A stretch of DNA of 64,000 bases, from positions 7,936,001 to 8,000,000 of the forward strand of contig NC_070561.1 of NCBI RefSeq assembly GCF_026914185.1, in the 5' to 3' direction. A program made the position numbers and the translations under genes. This document shows positions 47,962-58,022 of this stretch, one piece after another. Origin of the DNA: Puccinia triticina (lineage: Eukaryota; Basidiomycota; Pucciniomycetes; Pucciniales; Pucciniaceae). Every line of letters starts with the position of its first letter. Positions within the stretch are counted from its first letter, which is position 1. A model generated the notes under the pieces. That model saw only the letters and a program-made list of their open reading frames with translations. It ran no database searches and had not been told where the DNA came from.

Positions 47962-50900
47962 CTACCATCTCGAGCTGCCACGGCCACTAGGGGTCCTCGA
48001 GTTGGCCCCGCTCCCAGGGGCACCAGGCTCGCGACTCATGGGCGGCTTGTACGCGTTCCCGCCCGCGGCTCCAGGAGGACCAGCCGGAGGGAGGAGGGAG
48101 CCGTCGCGCCGGGATCCGGCGCCGGAGGCGGGCCGGCTGAGGCCACCACCAGAGCTGGCCCCGCTGTCCGCCTCCTCGCCGCCCTTCGCCGCCATCCGTT
48201 CTCGCCAACCGCCCGCCTTCGCTGCGCCGGGCAAGATCGTCGGTCGCTGCTTGATCTCCGCCGGCGCTGGAACCATCGGAGACCGGACCTCGCCCGTCGC
48301 CGTCGCCGCAGTCACTCCACTCACGGGCGCGGCCCCCGAGTCGCCCATCCCTGGACGGCGCCATGGCTCGCTAGCCTTCACAGCTGGCACTCTGCTCGCA
48401 CAAAAGTTCATCCCGCTTTTCACATCAGTATCTTCTGCCCATCTGCACTCTCCCCCGAGTCGAGGCGTTGTTGACTTACGTGGAAGATAGAGGCGCAGCA
48501 GCTCGTTCGGCGAGTTTCCTGTTCTCTCGCTTCGCCATAGCTTCGGCTTCTCTCTGGGCTTGTCTAGCAGCACTCTACAAAAAGGATGGTAAATCAGCCT
48601 CTCAAGAGACTGGTCTGGGCACAGCAATGGGAGGGGGGACTTACTTCAGCAGCAGCAGCTCTCTCCTTCTCACGCTCTTCGCGCATAGCCTTGGCTTTGG
48701 CTTCGGCCTCGGCCCTGAAGATGCGATCCTGCTCCTCGATCTCGGCCTGCTTCTTCTTTCGTTCCTCCTCGAGCCGCTCGGCCTCTTCCTTCATCCTGAG
48801 CTCCTCAGCCTCTTTCTCCTTGGCCAGTCGCTCCTCCTCAAGCTTCTTGGCCTTCGCAAGCTTGCGCTCCCGCACCACTTGCGCTCGTCGCTCGATCTTC
48901 GCTTGCTCAATCTTGATCAACGACTCTTCCTTGGCTTTTTTGTAATCATGGCCTCGCTGGTTGGCCACCCGCTCTTTGAACTTGAGGAAATCGGGCATCA
49001 TCTTCTTCAGTTTGTGTTTGATCGTCACTTCATTGGCGTGCTTGGTTTGTAAGCCTTCGATGAACTCCTGTTGCAACTTCTTCATGTTCGCCTCATCTCT
49101 AGTTTGCTGCAGTTTATAATCTTCCTCCAGCAGTGGAATTTCTTCTCGTCGCAAGGCTCGTTCGGTGTGATCTAGTCGTTTGTTGACCGTCTTCATCTTC
49201 GCAGCTAATTCTTTCTTTTCTTTTTCGATCTGTTCGACTCCCATCTGGATGATCATGTTGGTATCTACGCCCTTCAAGTTCTATGCACACAAGTCGAGCT
49301 TCAGTGATTGAATCTATATCACATGCCAAAGTTCGGGATAAAATGACATACCTTAATATCAACATTGAGACCGGCTTGCGCGGCCAGGGCGATGGCGACT
49401 TTCTCGGCTTCAGCAGCCCGGATCTTGTCGGCTTCATCCTTGAGCTTCTTGATCTCTCTCTCCTTATTCTGCTTCTGCAGTCGGATCTGCTGTTCTTCCT
49501 GGATCTGGATGATTCTCAGCGCTTTGGCTTTAGCCTCCTCGATGTCCTGCTTCTGTTTGAGCTCTTCCACCTTTCGTTTTCGTTCTTCGATCGTTACCTT
49601 TCGTTTCTGTAGCATCTTTCTCTGCTTGGGCCCGTCAATCTGCAAGGCTTGGAGGGCGACCGATTTCACCAGATCAAGGTCAGGGGCGGTAGTCTGATTG
49701 ATCGTCGAAAGAACGGGCATGATGTGGTTGAGGGATACGGTGAGGGCGCTAGCCAAGCGGGTCAGATGAGTGCGAAGTAAGCTGGCCGAGTTGGGTTGAA
49801 GGACGCCGCTCTTGGTGAGACTCTGCGTGGGGACCAAGTCTTGGTCCCTGTTGAAGCTCAACAAAGATGGGATGTTCGACATCGGAAGTTGGGTTGAGCT
49901 GATTTGATTGTTAGTGTCGTTCTCGAACAATCGGTCAGTGAATTTGATCAGCTGGCTCGAATGGTCCAACGTGACCTCCAATTCCCCGCGTTTACAAGCT
50001 TCCATCAAAAACTTTTCGACTCTGATCCGAGTGACTCTCAAGTTCTCAGGGTCCGAGTCCCCGAAGGACGCTAATTTGATCACTCGATTTAGCTTGAGAG
50101 AATCATAGACTTGGGAGAGTTGCTGGAACAGACGGGTCAGGACGACCTCTTTGAGCGGTTCGAGGTATCGCTTGGTTTCTTCATCCTCAGAAAGTTGCTG
50201 TAGGATGGGCTGGATCTTGGAAGTGATCGAGAGGGGATGGAAATCGACTTCAAGGATTTCGTATAACGAGCGCAACTCTGGCGATGACTTCTTCAAGACT
50301 CCTCTCATCAGAGCATCTTTCAGCAGGTTGGCACGAGTGGGCAAGGAAGTCAAGCCCAGCAAGCTAGCGAGACGACCCAGTTTGGTCTTGGCCAAGCTGT
50401 TGGCATCCTCCTCGTTTTCCCTCACCTTCCGATGAGATTCGTGGGTAGACGTGTTCGGGCCCACGACGGGTACGGCGAGGGCAGATAGTAAGACGAGACC
50501 GGACAACTTTTTGAGTTTCTCCGGTTGATCGGCGACAATGTTGGCTTGGATGGTGAAATACTTGTTGTAGGCAGCCGCGTGGAACAAATGGTTTTCGCCG
50601 ACACCAAAGACCTTGATCATCTTTTCGTAGAAGGCACTCATGACATGGCTCTTGGGCACCTTTTTGCTCAAGCCGATGAGACCGTGGATATCTTCGGCGG
50701 TCCGGAAAGATTCCTGCCATAATTCGAGCTTGACGGATGTGTTGAGCTGTTGGAAACGGGTCTCGAGGTGACGCTGGAGCACATCCGGATCGGATAGGTT
50801 GATAGAGTGGGCCTGGTTGGTGTACTTTTGGGATGAAGCGAGGTTCGATCGCAACGTCTCAGCCAGTCTCCTGAACTCGGTCTTGCGGGTGTGAGTGAGA

Positions 50901-51715
50901 CAGAACTCGAAAGCCTCGGTGGCGATTTGCTAGAAAAGAGTGTGATGATGAGTTTTTTTTTTTTTTCCATACATATGGGGATGTGAGTCAGGCCAGAAAA
51001 GTTACCTGGTAGAAGTTTTCCAGACGAGAGTTGTTCCGGAGGATATCAAGAGCAGTTCGGTAGGCCTCCCAGAGCGATCTTAACCAGGGGGTGACCAATT
51101 CACGGTAGGTACGGTCTCTGGATTTTTCTTCGCTGACGGTGGACATCAGCAGGCTCTCTGGGGTTTCGGTGGCCTCGAGATCGTCGACGAGGGCGGCAGC
51201 GATCTCCTGCTCGGCTCCCTCGGTGACGAGCGGGCCTTCGATCTCGTCGACCTTGGCCAGGGCTTCGACCAGCTTCTCCTTGGACTTTGTGATGAAGTGC
51301 TGGATGACCATCTCGACGCTGCTGACGCTGGTGTTCTGGGCTACGTTCTTGTACATGTGTAGCCCCTCCTTGACGTTCCTGGTCTTTCGGAGGAGGACAC
51401 AGAGATCGATGAATCGGAGCATGATCGGTTCGAGGGATGAGAGCGGTGTCTGCCTGAATCGCTTGGAGGAGAAGATTTCAGAGATCGATGCCAAGGCGGA
51501 CATGGGCTGGTTGACGGAGAGTAGCTCCTCGGAGCGCTGCAGAACCCAGAGGACGAATGATCAGCTTGGAGTGGAGGTCTTGTTTGCTGATGAGCACTCA
51601 CCCGAAGCACGGTCTCAGGCTTCGTATAGGGCCTGCCATGGGGAGAGCAAGATGAGCACCCAGGAAGAAAGCGATGAGTGGTTCGAGAGGAGAGACTTAC
51701 GCCATGATGGTGGTG
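47962..51715 (-). CDS. TIF32: Translation initiation factor eIF3 subunit a
   Basis: Seven coding exons, 1101 aa: 51711-51715, 51602-51632, 51006-51536, 49352-50929, 48645-49280, 48480-48574, 47962-48391. Exon 1 codes only ATGGC. The start reads MAPYTKPETVLRRSEELLSV, matching the conserved eIF3a N terminus. Residues about 180-500 carry the helical repeats and PCI domain (LNRVIKLASFGDSDPENLRV, VEKFLMEACKRGELEV). Residues about 530-900 are the long charged coiled-coil/spectrin-like region (KERVANQRGHDYKKAKEESL). The C terminus has RPTILPGAAKAGGWRERMAA, the usual basic eIF3a tail. eIF3a is the scaffold of eIF3 and bridges the 40S subunit, eIF4 factors and mRNA in the cytosol. Introns are 65-88 nt with GTRAGT-like donors. 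Confidence 0.95.
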
Positions 51716-52895
51716 GTGGTGGCTGCAGTTGTTGGTGTATGAGTCCTGCGCTAAAACTTTCGAGTTTGTGTTGGGTTCGAGGTGGAAAACTGCTGGGGGA
51801 CGGTCAACAGGGGGAGGGGGATGACGAGCAGCTTCAGCCGGCTCGGGTTTCTGCCCGTCCGATCGACTATCTGCCCGCCTGCGACCCCAGGCAGAAACAG
51901 CCTAAACCCGCCCACCCAACCACAACTTGCCCAATTCGCCAGCAGCTGCCGCAGAGGGCCACTGCGCACGCAGCACATCCATCAGAAACATCTTGACTCC
52001 ACTTTGGAGGATTGTGAGCCCCATACTAGCTATTTTCACCCATGGAACCAATATTTGAACATGCCCCTTCAACAGGACGGTCACATTAGAAGACGACCGC
52101 TGCTGGTTTGCTTACGCGGCTCTGCTCGCTGGTTTTGGAAATTACTTCTCCCAGCCAAGTATTTAAGTGAAAAGCTGAATTGCTCTGCTGATTTGAAATT
52201 TTTGCGTTGCTGAGACATTTCAAATGTGGGCCCCACTGGATGACTTCCCACCGTGATCTAGAGCCCACAAAGCTAGATTTCCCTGCAAAGATCTAGACTT
52301 TTGGGGTCTAAACCACCATCTGGGGGGTCCCAGATTGCACGGGAAGTCAACTGATGTCCACGGTTGATATAACCAGCCATTTCAATGATTGCTCACGATG
52401 ACCCGCGGTTTGCACGGCCATCAGCGCCAACACTTCCACTGCATGAATAATTGGTAGCCAGCTGTTACGGGTGTCTTTTTGGATTGTTTCCAGAGCTGGA
52501 GTGTCCTCCAGAGGTCGCGCGTATCTCACGTTTTCCAGGCGAGAATCAGCCCGCCAAGGTGCCTCTTTCTGATCATCCGGGCAAAAGAGATCCCCAAAGC
52601 AGTGACAACTTGCGGCCTTGAGGTTGTCAGGGAGACCAGAAGGCCAGGTACGATGCTCAGATATCTATCAAGATGGACGCACCGCTGCCGGACAGCCAGT
52701 CCGAAATCCTACGATGTAGTCGGCGCCTTGGGGCAACTGTTCTGGCCTGGCGGCTTATTGGACGCGCCAATGGCATCGCTGCGTTTTCATGGCTGTCTGG
52801 CTGCCGTGGCACGCCAGGCTTCCAGGGAGTGTGGCCAGGCAGCTTGCACTTCGTTCTGGGTGGTCCACAGCCCAGTCGGTAGCTGGCTGGACAGA
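51716..52895. other. Intergenic between eIF3a and the Met-rich gene
   Basis: 51716-51990 is the eIF3a promoter/leader region, with a GGTGGTGGTGG repeat just upstream of its ATG. The rest holds a short foldback (52241-52349) and the upstream region of the 53177 gene. No further gene is seen. Confidence 0.4.
52241..52349. mobile_element. Short foldback, TGACTTCCC family, 109 bp
   Basis: Ends TGACTTCCCACCGTGATCT and GATTGCACGGGAAGTCA are inverted over the outer 9 bp and loosely beyond; the inside has AGATCTAG-type palindromes. A relative with the same outer motif is at 62960-63160. Target duplication not clear. Confidence 0.45.
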
Positions 52896-52902
52896 TATAA
52901 AA
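52896..52902 (+). promoter_or_regulatory. TATA box of the Met-rich secreted protein gene
   Basis: TATAAAA 275 bp upstream of ATG 53177, followed by a CT-rich leader (CATCCTCACTCCCCATC), typical of strongly expressed fungal genes. Confidence 0.55.
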
Positions 52903-53176
52903 ACCTGCGCTTGGGTGGTGGAGGAGACATCCATCCCATCCTCACTCCCCATCATCCAGCTCTTACAACCAACTTACTTATAATAATCCAATCCCCTTTC
53001 CTCTCGCCTGGTGCCTGAGTTTAATCCTTAATTTATTCTTACAACCACCCGGTAGTATTAGTATTAGTTTATCTATCTATTTCTTTATTCGAGATCCAAT
53101 TGCAACCTCGGTCGTTCAGCTCTAGGACTCATCCCGCTTAATTCAGCTTAACCCTTTCCCGAATTCCTTATCGAAC

Positions 53177-53976
53177 ATGTTGGTCACCGTTCCCTTCACC
53201 AGCTTAGTTGCCCTCGTCAGCTGTGCCTCGGTTCTCAGTGCACCGGGAGCAGTTCAGGAGTCTACCCCTTACACGTAAGTCGAGAGGCTTCCATCTTCCT
53301 GCACTCATATTCAGACACGTATTAATCCGTCCACACTTCTCCCAGTCTTTTCCGAAGACAAGTCAATCCAGCCAGCCAGAATGGAATGAAGAACATGACG
53401 ATGCAGGCCGCTGGAAACGGCGCGCCCAAGATGGCCATGGGATCCCAAATGACATCGAATGGCTCGCCGGTCCAGATGACTGATCTAGAGAAGGAGAACA
53501 TGGAAGCAGCGGAGGAGAACAAGCCGGGACTGAACACGATTGCCAACGCGATGAACGAGCTCTACTTCCACGACAAGTACGGATCGCAGCGAAACGACCC
53601 GGCCTTATTGTTGAAGATGGCCGGCCAAGCGGCGGGCAGTGCGGGGAAGAGCGGCGATCCGGAGATCGTCGGGAAGGCGGTTCTTGCCACCTTCGGGCCT
53701 TACAACCAAGGCAAGCCGTCCGCCATAAGCGCCTCGCCCATCGCCGCGCTCAACAAGAACACTGCCGGAATGGAGGAAACCCCTTCCCTCAAGACCGTCG
53801 CACATTCCCTCCACGAGGCTTGGGAGAAGGTTATGCTCATGAACCCCAAGCCGGACAACGCCCAGATCATCCCCGTCTTCTGTCAGGCGATTGCCACTAG
53901 CTCCGTCTCTGGTGATCCAGTCGCGGTATCAAAAGCTATCGATGCTGCCTACGCTAAGATGGCTGGAATCCAGTAA
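53177..53976 (+). CDS. Secreted protein, unrecognised, 242 aa
   Basis: Exons 53177-53274 and 53346-53976 with a 71-nt intron (GTAAGT...CTCCCAG). The N terminus MLVTVPFTSLVALVSCASVL-SA is a clear signal peptide. A dibasic LFRRQ after residue 30 is a possible Kex2 site, so the mature chain may start at Gln-Val-Asn. A Met/Asn/Gly-rich segment follows (MKNMTMQAAGNGAPKMAMG), then an acidic patch (DLEKENMEAAEENK), then a helical Ala-rich domain with two similar parts (LKMAGQAAGSAGKSGDPEIV and FCQAIATSSVSGDPVAVSKA), suggesting an internal duplication. No cysteine framework: one Cys in the mature chain. It could be a candidate secreted effector or a cell-wall-associated protein; function unknown. Confidence 0.85.
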
Positions 53977-54205
53977 TCGCTCTCCAGAACCATCTTCTGA
54001 TGTATTTCTTTGACACTTCCCCTCATGATCGTAGGATTTACTTCTGCCTTTGTTTTCTGTCTCGTCATTTTCTTACACACTCTTCATTTTTTGTACCTTC
54101 TCCTCTAATGCCAACTCGAAACGCAACTCATGAGCTCAATATATCACGTAATCAGATTAATCATTATGTTCCCCCGAGTATACTACATTCGCATTGGATG
54201 AATTA
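53977..54205. other. 3' region of the Met-rich gene
   Basis: T-rich, no gene seen; probable 3' UTR. Confidence 0.4.
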
Positions 54206-54485
54206 TCATCCTTTGTGACAGAGTGGGATTGCTATTTTGACAGCAGGCGATGAGTCAGTGCATGTGCCTCCCCTATCCGTGTCATCATTTGTGACGCTGT
54301 GGATGCAAAGAGAGACGAATTTCTTGCCGTATAAGTCTAGATCATCAGTGGAGGACTTGCCGTTCATGTCATGATTTAGAAGGACTCCTAAGGTTTCCTT
54401 ATCTAGGCCACCGGAAGTCCTCCATTTTTTCATATTCCAGTCTTCTGTCGGAAAAGACCAGGGGCTCCTAGAAATGACATCACCA
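54206..54485 (-). CDS. Possible terminal exon of an unrecognised gene
   Basis: Minus-strand frame ending at TGA 54206-54208 with natural-looking sequence (SPWSFPTEDWNMKKWRTSGG, then DDLDLYGKKFVSLCIHSV). A TTTCTAG acceptor lies just upstream near 54470. An upstream exon could lie in 54490-54740 (TPKRSQDASTKNKIKGLELL frame), but I found no consistent splice phase. No family recognised. Confidence 0.3.
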
Positions 54486-54905
54486 TGAACATCATTGCCG
54501 TTTCATCCTGTCCACGCCGACTCTGCTGCCTTTGCTCGTCAGAGGAAAAAGAGATAGCAATTCCAGACCTTTGATCTTATTCTTGGTGCTGGCGTCCTGT
54601 GATCGCTTGGGGGTATCCGGCAAGCTCCTCTTGTTCGAGTATTGAGTAGATTCGTGTTGAAGGTATGGTTGGATGATGAATGGTGGATGGAGGTGTATAG
54701 GGACGTTGCGACGGAAGCAACAAGCTTGGCTTTCCAACTTTAGCGGCCCTACAATCTAAAATCGAGATCTGCAGGGGTCTCCAGATCGACGGGCCACCAT
54801 CCCCGCCAGCAGAAGGAAAAGCCACCACCAACCAGCGAGAACACCAACCTCCTGGAATCGTATTCGCCCTCCAATTGAATCCGTTTACCCCAGACCACAT
54901 CCCAG

Positions 54906-55909
54906 ATGAACCGATCTGTCCCCGGCACCCGAGTCGCATCCGGTTCGCGCCCGAAGGCGATCCACATCCAGAAGCAGGCCCCAACCTCAACCTTGGCATC
55001 GATCACCCGTCGGACACTGTTTCTGACCATCTTCAGCGCTCTCTTTGTGGGTGTCTACCGCTGGGCGGACGCAGTCAAGGTCTGTCTGAAGCTCTCTTCT
55101 CGTGCTAGCCGAGCTTGCACATACTTAGTTTTTTTGACCGCTGATGCATCTCAGTTCGCGTTGGTTTGGGCCGCTCATCACTGGTTCGACTTCCCAAGTC
55201 GCGATGGTACATATTCGATCCCGCCGAGGTCCATCAAATCGCCCTGGAAGCCATCGACCGATACCCCAATTCGACCGCGGGCGTCGTGCACCATATCATC
55301 AAGACCTTCGAGGCCCAACCCAAACTGAAGGCGCACATCACCGTGAACCCGTTTCCAGATCCCAGCCAGAGCGCGTCGCCCTACCCGTCAGAATGGGTCT
55401 TCAACAATGCCGGCGGCGCGATGGGCGCGATGTACATCATCCACGCCTCGATCACCGAGTACCTGATCATCTTCGGAACACCCGTCGGAACCGAAGGTCA
55501 TTCTGGCCGCCATACCGCCGACGATTACTTCCATATCCTTGATGGCCAACAGACTGCTTTTGCCGCGGGTAGCTTGCAGGCTGAAGTCTACAAAAAGGGC
55601 TCGGTCCATCATCTCAGAAGAGGTGAAGTCAAACAGTACAAGATGCCCGATGATGGGTGCTGGGCTCTGGAATTAGCTCAGGGTACGCTTCGGTCTTTAT
55701 CGCTCCCACCTACCTGTAAAAAAATCACTCAAACACTAAATCTGATTCAACTTATCTCCTGTCAATGTATAACAGGTTGGATTCCTCCGATGTTACCCTT
55801 TGGGTTGGCCGATTCAGTGCTGTCTACTTTTGACTTGATCACGGTCTATCACACCATCAGAATCACCGCTCGTGAAATAATCAGGAACCTGTTGGCTGGA
55901 AAGATCTGA
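54906..55909 (+). CDS. ERG2: C-8 sterol isomerase (ERG2/sigma-1 receptor family)
   Basis: Three exons, 263 aa: 54906-55079, 55199-55682, 55776-55909. Exon 1 codes a basic N terminus and one membrane segment (TLFLTIFSALFVGVYRWA). Exon 2 has the family core: RWYIFDPAEVHQIA, SEWVFNNAGGAMGAMYIIHA, EYLIIFGTPVGTEGHSGRH, ADDYFHIL, KKGSVHHLRRGEVKQYKMP. Exon 3 has GWIPPMLPFGLADS and the C-terminal hydrophobic region. The enzyme moves the sterol double bond from C8 to C7 (fecosterol to episterol) in ergosterol synthesis at the ER membrane and is a known morpholine target. Intron 1 (119 nt) was set by frame: the acceptor CCCAAG before TCGCGATGG is the only one that keeps the core in frame with exon 1, so that junction is slightly uncertain. 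Confidence 0.93.
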
Positions 55910-56441
55910 TTACGCACTGAGACTCAACCCTACTCCACCTCGATCTCACCTGGCTTGTAACTCTTGGCCACAAGCCTCTTAGCTCTACTTGCCTTTTCGA
56001 AAAGAAGAAACAAATGTCCTTCCCCATAGGCCCACCGCTTTCTTTCTTTCTTGTTTATATTGATCGTTGAGTAGTTACCATGATAGGGAAAAAATACATT
56101 TGAACAAAAATGAAAATCATAAAATCTTAATCCGTGGCAATCATAATGATGTTGCCAATACACATTTTCATTCCAACCAACATATTCACAGACATACTAG
56201 CAGCAACTGTGAAAAAAAAGAGTAACATGCCCCAATCACGTGATGTCAATGGCCTTGGTACTTAGGCTCTATGAATCTGAAGTCAAGTTAATCTGACAGA
56301 AAGAAATGGTGCTGAGACCTCACAACCTCGACATTCAATGTGTGTTCACATATTTTTCTGGGATGATTAACAAATGATTAAACAAAAACATAAGTCAAGA
56401 TGCATTCCATGGATACACAAAATCCAACACTGGTCAAAAAT
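55910..56441. other. Intergenic between convergent ERG2 and LCL3
   Basis: Holds both 3' UTRs. No other gene or repeat seen. Confidence 0.5.
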
Positions 56442-57920
56442 CTATGGTTTGACAGCACTCTTAGTGGAGGTTGATGATGACGATGAGGAGGACGACGAAG
56501 ACGAAGAGTGTTTGAGTTTGTAATCTTTTGGCGATTCGAACTCGGACGCGCTCAACGACCATATCCCTAGCTTTTTCCTTCTGTTTAATGCGACATTCCA
56601 ATTTATTATCAATGTCAGTTTCTTGTCGCTCTCCTTTGCGGATAAGTTTAATAATGTTTGAAACACTCAACTTGGCTATTACTTCCGCTCGTTCCAGTTG
56701 GGAAGCATACCGCCCATACTCAGCCCCTGCCGATCTGTAAACTGTGGCTACTTTTAGAGCAAAATCCATGAAATCGCAAATCAAATTCAGGTGTCCCATT
56801 GCTACTGTATCGATTTTGAATGACTATAAATACGTACGACCTTTCTGAACCATCGCCAAACTGACGTTCTGAGTAAACGGGAAAAATCGCCATCGCCGGA
56901 CAGAAGCCATGCCTACCTGATCCGAGCATCATTTTTCGCCAAAGAGAGAATCAGTTAAGATTAGTTAGTATGATTAAGTGGGGCATGAAAAGTCCAGGTT
57001 AAAAAAATATCAACAAACAATGCGATTATAGCGATCTTTACTGAGCAGGTCGACAGTCACTTTCCTTTGGTTGACAAGACTCGTCAGAAAGTCGAACGCT
57101 TCTTTCGAGAATGGTTGCGCCGGGTTACCAAAGTGGGCAAGCTGAAAAACAATACATAAATGAATCAAAGGTATGATAGATTGACATGAAGCAAGCATAT
57201 GTAGATCTAGTCGCCGCTCACTTCGGGCGCATCAACTCCCGCTAGACGAATATGAATGGTCATGTCCTTCAGATCTGCCAAATCAACCAATCCGATTCAG
57301 TTCGACAAGCAAACCAACTAGCAGTTTCGGCAGGCCCTCGTTCTAATCTCTTGATTGATAATTTGATCCCTGGAACTCTACCTGTTTTCTTCTTTGGAAC
57401 ATTTCGTAGCCAATTCCATCCAAAGCCGGGTGTGTGATATAAGCGGAAGTTATCTGCATCTCCTACGCTAACCAAACCGAATTACATTGGATTAGACAAG
57501 GATTTCTCAGCACGAATTGGTGAGAGTGAGTAAGCGGCCGGTGTAAGAAGAATGGCGTTGAGTCTCGACCTGCCTGGTCACGAATCCCTTTATCCGTAAG
57601 CCTGGGCGCGTAATGGAACGAGACGAAGATTTGAGCATGTCGGGGGTAACATAGTCCGCGTTACGGATCCGATGAAAGTATTTCTTGTAGCTTGATTTGA
57701 TACCCCAGATCGAGAGTCCCGTTAGTATTGAGCCGCCGATGAATGAAAGCTTTAGCCGATGATCTGGATCGAGTGCCGGTTGTTGAACCATTTGAGAATG
57801 GACTAAGTTACATATGGCCGGTACGGCCTTCTCGAGTATGTAGATTGCAGTGAGGAGTTGTGGCCGCCGCGGTGGAGTCACTCCAAACGCGAGCAAGCGC
57901 ACAGCCTGTGACAGGAGCAT
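56442..57920 (-). CDS. LCL3: Probable endonuclease LCL3 (staphylococcal nuclease-like)
   Basis: Seven exons, 301 aa: 57574-57920, 57382-57467, 57222-57274, 57019-57141, 56838-56916, 56672-56750, 56442-56580. Order: N-terminal region and one membrane segment ([16 protein letters not shown]); [41 protein letters not shown], with the Arg and Glu expected at a nuclease active site; [25 protein letters not shown], with the second active-site Arg; [24 protein letters not shown]; then a Ser-rich tail. LCL3 family proteins are membrane-anchored, mitochondrial SNase-domain nucleases. Intron 1 uses a GC donor (AG/GCAGGT). The exon 4/5 junction has two equal readings (Val-Gly or Val-Cys). The loop between exons 4 and 5 is shorter than in many relatives. 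Confidence 0.9.
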
Positions 57921-58022
57921 GTGACAGGCCTGAGCCAGGAATGTAACAGGGCTGTGGGACAGGGCTCTGCAGCAACCAGGATTTTTTTTTTTGAGCGAGG
58001 ACGAGATTCGACAGGCTTCACG
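57921..58022. promoter_or_regulatory. Shared 102-bp divergent promoter of LCL3 and NOP4
   Basis: The start codons of LCL3 (57920, -) and NOP4 (58023, +) are 102 bp apart, so both promoters and leaders share this stretch. It contains a T-run (AGGATTTTTTTTTTGAGC, about 57978-57993) and a short inverted pair TCACATGCTCCTGTCAC/GTGACAGG near 57905-57925. No TATA box. Confidence 0.6.
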
